A DNA stretch of 20,053 nt. Origin: Bacteroidota bacterium. Its GTDB lineage: Bacteria > Bacteroidota > Bacteroidia > Flavobacteriales > Weeksellaceae. Both the position numbers and the translations under genes were made by a program. The stretch is from NCBI GenBank assembly GCA_023386965.1, contig JAEWIR010000047.1, positions 1 to 20,053 of the forward strand, in the 5' to 3' direction. Position 1 is the stretch's first letter. Every line of letters begins with the position of its first letter. The notes under the pieces are model-generated. The model did not search any database and had not been told where the DNA came from. It saw only the letters and a list, made by a program, of their open reading frames with translations. Below are positions 14,689 to 20,053 of this stretch, piece after piece.

Positions 14689-14690
14689 AT

Positions 14691-15638
14691 TTATTTCGCA
14701 GGGTCAGTAAATTCAAGATAAACCTGGTTATGCAGCTTACGGTCAGAATAGATTACCAGAGGGATGTCATGGGTCATTACGCGGTTCCAGTACAAACTTC
14801 CCGCAAACCGGCTTTCAAGAACCTGTGCAGGTTTACCCTCGTGAGCAATGTTGATTTGGTGAGGATACCAAAGATTCCGGTGGAGTTTCAGTGTGTTTTT
14901 CTCTTCATCTGTCAGTACGTTCACTTCGCCAAAGAGTTTTGCCACATACGCATTGTAAGGATTAAGGTAAGTTTCCTCCGGACTGTCATTCTGAATCAGC
15001 CTCCCGTCCTGCATAACAATGATTCTGTCCAGCCAGGGCATTACTTCCTGTATCTCATGGGTGGAGATCAGGAGCGACAGGTTGTTTTCTTTGACGAATG
15101 TGAAAAGCCGCTCCCTTAATTCAATCTTACGGGAAAAATCCAGGTTGCTGAACGGTTCATCCAGCAAAAGGAGTTTTGGAAGTACCGAAAGTGCCCTGGC
15201 AATAGCCACCCGCTGTTGCTGACCACCGCTCAGGAATTGGGGTTTTACATCAGCGAAATCTTCCATACCCACTACCCGGAGTAGTTCCTGGACCCTGGCT
15301 TTTTTCTCGCCTAAATTAATATTGGATATGAACTTGCCCACATTCTCAGACACCGTGGAGTAGGGCATCAGGTCGTAGGTTTGCGCAACGAACTTCATGT
15401 CTTTTTCGCCCGGCACCAGGTTTCCTTTTGGACCCATCAGGCTTACTCCGTTGAAAATAATTTGCCCTTCCTCCCAAACCAGTAAACCATAGATTAAATT
15501 CAGGAGTGTGGATTTTCCGCAGCCGCTTTCACCCGCCAGTGCAATGATCTGGCCCTGGTCTATGTTGAGGTTCAGATTGTTGAACAGTTTTCGGTTAGGA
15601 GTATGGGAAAAATGGAGATTTTTGACTTGCAGCAGCAT
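14691..15638 (-). CDS. ABC transporter ATP-binding protein
   Basis: 315-aa ABC ATPase energising a transporter from the cytoplasmic side. All motifs are present in order: Walker A GESGCGKST (36-44), Q-loop VAQTYD (Q86), signature LSGGQQQR (136-143), Walker B LLLLDEP (156-162), and the switch His in STHEIQEV. A C-terminal extension of about 80 residues follows the nucleotide-binding domain, somewhat as in PotA/FbpC-type ATPases, but I cannot name a substrate. No permease or binding protein is adjacent on either side, so its partner is elsewhere. The only TAnnTTTG match upstream (TAATTTTG, 15644-15651 on minus) ends 5 nt before the ATG, which would give a nearly leaderless mRNA. Confidence 0.9.
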   Translation of the reverse strand: MLLQVKNLHFSHTPNRKLFNNLNLNIDQGQIIALAGESGCGKSTLLNLIYGLLVWEEGQIIFNGVSLMGPKGNLVPGEKDMKFVAQTYDLMPYSTVSENVGKFISNINLGEKKARVQELLRVVGMEDFADVKPQFLSGGQQQRVAIARALSVLPKLLLLDEPFSNLDFSRKIELRERLFTFVKENNLSLLISTHEIQEVMPWLDRIIVMQDGRLIQNDSPEETYLNPYNAYVAKLFGEVNVLTDEEKNTLKLHRNLWYPHQINIAHEGKPAQVLESRFAGSLYWNRVMTHDIPLVIYSDRKLHNQVYLEFTDPAK

Positions 15639-15643
15639 GACGG

Positions 15644-15651
15644 CAAAATTA
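15644..15651 (-). promoter_or_regulatory. Candidate -7 box of ABC ATPase gene
   Basis: TAATTTTG on the minus strand matches TAnnTTTG but sits only 5 nt before the ATG at 15638. If used, the transcript would be almost leaderless. A chance match in AT-rich DNA is possible. Confidence 0.3.
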
Positions 15652-15717
15652 TGTTTTTTCGCGGTTAATTTTTATTTTCTTAGTTTAGCGTAAATGTAAC
15701 TAATAAAAGATTAATAT

Positions 15718-16377
15718 ATGACTTCCAAGTTTCTATCTCCTCTTTTCGCAGCCCTGATACTGGGTACAGCAGCAGTTTCCTGCGGTAAGGATAAACCTGT
15801 TACCAGCGAAACCTCTGAAGTGGCCACCACCCGGGACGGGCAGGTGTATGTAATTGATACCATGAACAGCCGTATTGAATGGAAGGGCTTCAAGGTTCTC
15901 AAATCTGAAAATACGAGTCATTTCGGCACGATCAAGTTTGAAACTGGCGATGTAACAGTTAAGGATGGACAGCTGGAAAGCGGGAAATTTGTGGCCGACA
16001 TGACTACGTTGGAAAATGTGGATCTTAAAAGTGATGCTGAACAGAAGGCTAAACTGGAGGGCCATCTGAAGTCCGGCGATTTTTTTGAGGTGGAGAAGTT
16101 TCCCACAGCTTCATACGAGATTACAAAAGTGTCCCCCCTGTCCGAAGGCGATTATAACACCTTGCTCGAAGGTAACCTAACCATTAAAGGTATTACCAAA
16201 CCGGTGAAATTCAACGCGAATGTAGCTGTGAACCAGGGCGAAGTTTCAATTGCCACGGAACCTACAGACATCATGCGCGAAGATTTCGGTGTAAAGTTTC
16301 AGGTGCCGGTACAGAACGGTCTTATTAAGAATGAAGTAAATGTTCAGATCCGCATCAAGGCGATGGAACAGAAATAA
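15718..16377 (+). CDS. YceI-like domain lipoprotein
   Basis: 219 aa. Lipoprotein signal peptide with lipobox AVSC (Cys22 as lipidation site, followed by GKDK), so it is anchored in a membrane facing the periplasm or surface. The mature part (about 42-217) is a YceI-type beta-barrel (lipocalin-like, known in relatives to bind isoprenoid-type lipids). It includes VIDTMNSRIEWKG, HLKSGDFFEVEKFPTASYEI and LTIKGITKPVKF, which are the usual YceI landmarks. It diverges from the ABC ATPase gene across 79 bp and ends with a strong terminator, so it is a single-gene unit. The ligand is unknown. No cytochrome b561 gene, a common YceI neighbour, is present. Confidence 0.92.
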   Translation: MTSKFLSPLFAALILGTAAVSCGKDKPVTSETSEVATTRDGQVYVIDTMNSRIEWKGFKVLKSENTSHFGTIKFETGDVTVKDGQLESGKFVADMTTLENVDLKSDAEQKAKLEGHLKSGDFFEVEKFPTASYEITKVSPLSEGDYNTLLEGNLTIKGITKPVKFNANVAVNQGEVSIATEPTDIMREDFGVKFQVPVQNGLIKNEVNVQIRIKAMEQK

Positions 16378-16398
16378 GAACTTCATCATTGTTTACAG

Positions 16399-16429
16399 GC
16401 AGGGCGCGATAATCGTGCCCTGCTTTTTT
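16399..16429 (+). terminator. Intrinsic terminator of yceI-like gene
   Basis: A 10-bp stem (GCAGGGCGCG / CGTGCCCTGC, one G-T pair) with loop ATAAT is followed by six T. It starts 21 bp past the stop codon. Confidence 0.88.
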
Positions 16430-16447
16430 ACTTTGTCCTGAATGTTG

Positions 16448-16455
16448 TAAATTTG
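16448..16455 (+). promoter_or_regulatory. -7 box of pheS
   Basis: TAAATTTG (TAnnTTTG) ends 14 nt before the ATG at 16470, just after the upstream terminator. The T-rich tail of that terminator occupies the -33 region. Confidence 0.5.
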
Positions 16456-16469
16456 CGCCACTAAGAAAA

Positions 16470-17489
16470 ATGACGAAAATGTTTGATGACATTGACCAGC
16501 TGCTGCACGAGGTAAACTCATTCACCTCATCCGGAAAGGAAGAAACGGAACAGTTCCGGCTTCGCTTTAACGGTAAGAAGGGAATCCTGAACGATCTGTT
16601 CGAGAAGTTTAAGGAAGTACCCAATGACCGTAAGAAGGAGTACGGCCAGCGGATAAATGCGCTCAAGCAAGCTGTGGCTGCAAAACTGGAAGCCCTGAAA
16701 AATGAGGGGGAGGCAGTTACTGCTTCTGAAAAGGAAGATCTTACCCGTCCCGGATATCCGTTCGAAATGGGTACAAGACACCCCATCAGTATTGTAAAGA
16801 ACAGGATCAATGACATCTTTCGTTCCATAGGCTTCGCCGTTGCCGAGGGACCCGAGATTGAAGACGACTGGCACAATTTCTCAGCACTTAATATGCCCGA
16901 GTATCACCCTGCCAGGGATATGCAGGATACCTTTTTTATTGAGCAGAATCCGGATGTGCTGTTGCGTACGCATACCTCTTCTGTGCAGATCCGCCATATG
17001 GAGAATAATGAACCTCCCATCAGGATACTTGCACCGGGACGCGTGTTCCGTAATGAAGCTGTTTCTGCACGATCACACTGTATTTTTCATCAGGTTGAAG
17101 GTTTGTACATCGACGAAAACGTAAGTTTTGCCGATATGAAACAGACCATTCAGTATTTTACTACAGAACTTTTCGGAAAATCAAAAATCCGTATGAGACC
17201 GTCCTATTTTCCGTTTACGGAACCAAGTGCGGAGGTTGATGTGTATTGGGGTCTGAACAGTGAAACCGACTACCGTATTACTAAAGGTACCGGCTGGCTG
17301 GAAATTATGGGTTGCGGGATGGTAGATCCTGCCGTACTGTCCAATGTGAATATAGACCCTGAAAAATATTCTGGTTATGCTTTCGGTATGGGTATAGAAA
17401 GGATTGTCATGCTGCTTTATCAGATTGGCGATATCCGTCTATTCTTCGAGAATGACAAACGTATGCTGGATCAGTTCAGATCAATATAA
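16470..17489 (+). CDS. pheS: Phenylalanine--tRNA ligase alpha subunit
   Basis: 339-aa catalytic subunit of the (alpha-beta)2 class II enzyme that charges tRNA-Phe. The N-terminal coiled-coil arm covers about 1-85. The catalytic core has TRPGYPFEMGTRHP, motif 2 GRVFRNEAVSARSHCIFHQ, and motif 3 GYAFGMGIERIVML near the C-terminus, with the expected length. An alternative ATG three codons in (16479) would shorten it trivially. pheT is not adjacent, so the beta subunit is encoded elsewhere, unlike the pheST operon of many bacteria. A short hairpin and T run follow the gene. Confidence 0.96.
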   Translation: MTKMFDDIDQLLHEVNSFTSSGKEETEQFRLRFNGKKGILNDLFEKFKEVPNDRKKEYGQRINALKQAVAAKLEALKNEGEAVTASEKEDLTRPGYPFEMGTRHPISIVKNRINDIFRSIGFAVAEGPEIEDDWHNFSALNMPEYHPARDMQDTFFIEQNPDVLLRTHTSSVQIRHMENNEPPIRILAPGRVFRNEAVSARSHCIFHQVEGLYIDENVSFADMKQTIQYFTTELFGKSKIRMRPSYFPFTEPSAEVDVYWGLNSETDYRITKGTGWLEIMGCGMVDPAVLSNVNIDPEKYSGYAFGMGIERIVMLLYQIGDIRLFFENDKRMLDQFRSI

Positions 17490-17498
17490 ACAGAAAAA

Positions 17499-17519
17499 GG
17501 CCGTAAAGCCACTTTTTTT
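17499..17519. terminator. Weak shared terminator between pheS and DUF3108 gene
   Basis: A short GGC / GCC stem (17499-17501, 17508-17510) is flanked by A5 on the left and T7 (17513-17519) on the right, so it can act in either direction. The minus-strand gene's stop codon overlaps the T run. The stem is short, hence modest confidence. Confidence 0.42.
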
Positions 17520-18291
17520 ATTTAATGAATTTCATCGGATATTTTACGTTCCGGTAACCGTCCAGGTCAGCTTTCAGTGATCCTACGGCGAGTTCAGCTT
17601 TTATAGAAATCGGGATATGGTTGGCATCATTGCTCACCCAAAGTGTGACCCCCTCCTTAGCTTTGAATACGCGCCCGCTTTTTACCAGCGGAACGATTTT
17701 TAAACAGTTGATCCGGCCATATTTTGTGTTGATAAATTCCGTTCCGGTTACACGAATTTGAAATGGGAACATCTCATCATCAATCCAGATATTCATATTC
17801 TTTACCGTACCCACGCGCAATTCTGAAGGGTCCAAAGTCCGCAGATGATAAAACGCGGACAGCATGTCCTGAACTCCGGCAACGGATTTTATTGTTCTGG
17901 AGCCATTGGCAGGTGTCTTTTTATCAGTCAGTACCAACGTTTGATTGGCATGGTTGAAAGTGGTTTGCAGATGCTGGCTGTAACCGCCCTCTTTTACATT
18001 CCTTACGTAAAAACTTGGCAAGCCTGTATTGTAGTTAATGTAGCTTTCGTAAAGGTCTTCTACTTTAAACACTGCTCTTACCGCACCAGTGGTACGTCCT
18101 ACACCTTTCACATACATATGCGGCTGCCCCCGGTATGTCGTTTTCTGTGTGGTAAGCGTAGCATTTCCGGCTGTAAGCAAACCGTAATGAATACGGTAGG
18201 TCAGCATTTCACCGGAATTTATATTGTCAAGTTTTTGTGGGAAAATATAGAGGAACATTAAGGCAGCAAGAACGCTGAGTAATTTTTTCAT
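17518..18291 (-). CDS. DUF3108 domain protein, exported
   Basis: 257 aa. Signal peptide MKKLLSVLAALMFLYIFP (about 18-19 residues). The body matches what I recognise as the DUF3108 family: GEMLTYRIHYGLLTAGNAT near the N-terminus, a central VQDMLSAFYHLR segment, and KEGVTLWVSNDANHIPISIKAEL followed by a VGSLKADL end. Family members are periplasmic or outer-membrane-associated beta-rich proteins of unknown function. I chose the ATG at 18291 because it opens the signal peptide. The open frame extends ten codons further, but a TATCTTTG -7 box (18319-18326, minus) overlaps that extension. Single-gene unit, convergent with pheS and divergent from the ferredoxin reductase. Confidence 0.85.
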   Translation of the reverse strand: MKKLLSVLAALMFLYIFPQKLDNINSGEMLTYRIHYGLLTAGNATLTTQKTTYRGQPHMYVKGVGRTTGAVRAVFKVEDLYESYINYNTGLPSFYVRNVKEGGYSQHLQTTFNHANQTLVLTDKKTPANGSRTIKSVAGVQDMLSAFYHLRTLDPSELRVGTVKNMNIWIDDEMFPFQIRVTGTEFINTKYGRINCLKIVPLVKSGRVFKAKEGVTLWVSNDANHIPISIKAELAVGSLKADLDGYRNVKYPMKFIK

Positions 18292-18318
18292 ACGTAAGTT
18301 TTTACAAAATCTTTGCCA

Positions 18319-18326
18319 CAAAGATA
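18319..18326 (-). promoter_or_regulatory. -7 box of DUF3108 gene
   Basis: TATCTTTG on the minus strand (TAnnTTTG) lies 27 nt before the ATG at 18291. It is the same octamer as in front of the serine hydrolase gene. Confidence 0.5.
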
Positions 18327-18407
18327 AGTGCTTTGTGATTGACTTTTGTCAGCTAAATCAGGGTCTTAATATGGCAGCGCTTCACCGGAGCTTCATAAAT
18401 TTTTTAG

Positions 18408-18415
18408 TATTTTTG
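18408..18415 (+). promoter_or_regulatory. -7 box of ferredoxin reductase / ferredoxin unit
   Basis: TATTTTTG (TAnnTTTG) lies 37 nt before the ATG at 18453, the longest leader among the boxes seen here. Confidence 0.5.
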
Positions 18416-18452
18416 CAAAGTTTTACTTCAAAAAAATAAAAAGATTCAATCA

Positions 18453-19508
18453 ATGATTACAACTGATTTGCTGATTATCGGAGCCGGACCTACAGGACTT
18501 TTTGCGGTGTTCGAAGCTGGTTTGCTAAAGATAAAGTGCCACATTATTGATGCACTGCCACAGGCCGGCGGTCAGCTACAGGAGTTGTATCCAAAGAAAC
18601 CAATATTTGATATACCCGGTTATCCCACCATCAATGCCGGCGAACTGGTAGATAACCTGATGGAACAGATCAAGCAGTTCCAGCCGGGTTTTACACTCGC
18701 TGAGACGGCCGAAACACTCACCAAAATTGATGATGACTGGTTTGAAGTGGTAACCAATAAAGGCACCGTGCACCGTGCGAGAGCTGTGGCAATTGCCGGA
18801 GGTTTGGGCACCTTTTCGCCCCGTAAGCCTGAACATCTGGAAAATCTGGCCAAATTTGAAGAAAACGGTGTGGAATATTTCGTTAAAGAGCCTGAACATT
18901 TCCGCAATAAGAAGGTAGTTATTGCCGGTGGGGGCGATTCCGCGCTGGACTGGAGTATTTTCCTGAGCAACGTCGCAAGTGAAGTAACGCTGATTCACAG
19001 ACGTAATGAATTCCGTGGCGCCCTGGATTCTGTAGAGAAAGTACAGGCTCTGAAAGATGCCGGCAAACTGAAACTGATTACTCCGGCCGAAGTGACCGCA
19101 TTACACGGAGATACCCACTTACAGTCCATTACTTTTGAGGCGGGCGGCGAAACACGTGAAATAGAAACCGATTTCTTTATTCCTCTTTTCGGACTTACGC
19201 CTAAGCTGGGCGACCTGGCCAACTGGGGGCTGGAGATTGAGAAAAATGCTATAAAAGTTAATAACGCGCTGGATTATCAGACCAATATCGAAGGGGTTTA
19301 TGCAGTAGGGGACATCAATACCTATCCCGGTAAACTTAAACTCATCCTTTGTGGTTTCCACGAAGCCACTCTGATGTGTCAAAGTGTTTATAACCGTATG
19401 AATCCGGGTAAGAAATTCGTCCTCAAATACACAACGGTTAGTGGTGTAGACGGTTTCGACGGCAGCCGTAAGGAAGCAGAGAAGGCGGTGGTGAAGAAAA
19501 TAGATTAA
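18453..19508 (+). CDS. Thioredoxin-reductase-like ferredoxin--NADP(+) reductase
   Basis: 351-aa flavoprotein with an N-terminal FAD-binding fold (GAGPTG, residues 10-15) and a central NAD(P)H-binding fold (AGGGDSALDW, 158-167, followed by HRRNEFRG). A C-terminal FAD block, GVYAVGDINTYPGK, completes it. The architecture is that of thioredoxin reductase, but the redox CxxC is absent, which marks the FNR2/YumC-type ferredoxin-NADP reductases. Expected reaction: electron transfer between NADPH and ferredoxin. This is strongly supported by the ferredoxin gene 30 bp downstream in the same operon, an obvious redox partner. The leader is 37 nt from the -7 box. Direction of electron flow and final acceptor are not shown by the sequence. 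Confidence 0.9.
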   Translation: MITTDLLIIGAGPTGLFAVFEAGLLKIKCHIIDALPQAGGQLQELYPKKPIFDIPGYPTINAGELVDNLMEQIKQFQPGFTLAETAETLTKIDDDWFEVVTNKGTVHRARAVAIAGGLGTFSPRKPEHLENLAKFEENGVEYFVKEPEHFRNKKVVIAGGGDSALDWSIFLSNVASEVTLIHRRNEFRGALDSVEKVQALKDAGKLKLITPAEVTALHGDTHLQSITFEAGGETREIETDFFIPLFGLTPKLGDLANWGLEIEKNAIKVNNALDYQTNIEGVYAVGDINTYPGKLKLILCGFHEATLMCQSVYNRMNPGKKFVLKYTTVSGVDGFDGSRKEAEKAVVKKID

Positions 19509-19538
19509 GTTTTACGATAAGTAACTGCGAATACCGGT

Positions 19539-19871
19539 ATGTCTGATATCAACATAAAAATTACTGACCGCGAGGGAATCACGCACGAGATTGCGGCACC
19601 AACCGATATGTCCATGAACCTGATGGAGGTTATAAGGGCTTATGAACTTGCTGAGGAAGGCACCATAGGTGTGTGTGGGGGCATGGCGATGTGCGCCTCC
19701 TGTCAGGTATACGTACTGAATAACGCGGACAAGCTTCCTGAAATGGGTGATGAAGAAGATGCCATGCTGGGCGAAGCCTTCCATGTGCAGGACAACTCGC
19801 GATTGGGTTGCCAGATCCATATCAGTGAGGAAATAGAAGGTTTGGAAGTAGAAATAGCACCTTACCCATAA
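19539..19871 (+). CDS. [2Fe-2S] ferredoxin, adrenodoxin/ISC type
   Basis: 110-aa soluble electron carrier. The four cluster ligands are C46, C52, C55 and C91, spaced C-x5-C-x2-C-x35-C as in vertebrate-type and ISC ferredoxins, with the motif CGGMAMCASCQVYV. The acidic segment EMGDEEDAMLGEA between the third and fourth Cys is the usual reductase-contact helix. It lies 30 bp after the ferredoxin reductase gene and ends in a terminator, so it is the last gene of a two-gene operon. No iron-sulfur assembly (isc) genes or P450 are nearby, so the downstream acceptor is unknown. Confidence 0.94.
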   Translation: MSDINIKITDREGITHEIAAPTDMSMNLMEVIRAYELAEEGTIGVCGGMAMCASCQVYVLNNADKLPEMGDEEDAMLGEAFHVQDNSRLGCQIHISEEIEGLEVEIAPYP

Positions 19872-19892
19872 ACCGTAAGAAATACAGTTTAC

Positions 19893-19920
19893 AGCGCGCG
19901 GATCTTTCCGGGCGCTTTTT
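19893..19920 (+). terminator. Intrinsic terminator of ferredoxin operon
   Basis: A 10-bp stem with one mismatch (AGCGCGCGGA / TCCGGGCGCT, arms 19893-19902 and 19907-19916) and loop TCTT is followed by T's. The remaining 133 bp to the window end are AT-rich, and I see no gene in them. Confidence 0.85.
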
Positions 19921-20053
19921 GATTATAAAACTAAAAAATAATAGTCTGTCAAGATATTCCACTTTTATATAAATGCACTAAAGCCCATGTATTTTACATA
20001 TTTATGCAGTTCTTAGCCCTAAGGATATTCGGAATAGTAAAATAATATCTTTA

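Noticed and set aside
19921..20053. Start of another gene at the right edge
   Set aside because: Short ATG-initiated frames there stop after about 9-13 codons, the region is AT-rich, and no domain or promoter box is convincing.

Overview
The window comes from a flavobacterium, most likely in or near the Weeksellaceae (Chryseobacterium or Kaistella type). This is inferred from a PorP/SprF-family type IX secretion membrane protein, start sites without Shine-Dalgarno sequences, repeated TAnnTTTG promoter -7 boxes, and the protein families present. It is mostly chromosomal housekeeping DNA. I found no rRNA, tRNA, insertion sequence, prophage or CRISPR array.

Layout. Positions 1-516 hold a non-coding array built from 7-bp words and arranged as four higher-order copies. 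Next, on the minus strand, come an acyl-CoA (probably 3-methylcrotonyl-CoA) carboxylase beta subunit and a compact operon ddl - coaD - TRIC/UPF0126 membrane protein. Divergent from ddl is a plus-strand run: a membrane-anchored three-PASTA protein, an RluD-type pseudouridine synthase, a PorP/SprF protein, hemW and murI. A minus-strand serine hydrolase follows. Back-to-back with it is a two-gene unit of unrecognised exported/membrane proteins, whose second gene looks frameshifted at an A7 tract. Then come a fused OPRT-OMP decarboxylase (UMP synthase), a minus-strand lone ABC ATPase, a YceI-like lipoprotein, pheS, a minus-strand DUF3108 protein, and a ferredoxin reductase / [2Fe-2S] ferredoxin pair.

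How the genes relate. ddl and murI supply the D-amino-acid parts of peptidoglycan, and the PASTA protein divergent from ddl may bind peptidoglycan. coaD (CoA synthesis) and the biotin-dependent carboxylase concern CoA metabolism. The UMP synthase completes pyrimidine synthesis. The last two genes form a likely NADPH-to-ferredoxin electron path. Transcription units are separated by clear hairpin terminators, several of them shared between convergent genes, and many units start with a TAnnTTTG box 14-37 nt before the start codon.

Most worth a second look: (1) the heptad array, in which essentially every 7-mer keeps register across four copies; (2) the probable frameshift or slippage site at 12667-12673; (3) the eukaryote-like bifunctional UMP synthase; (4) the hemW start codon abutting a terminator; (5) the mirror-image divergent promoter at 11641-11673.
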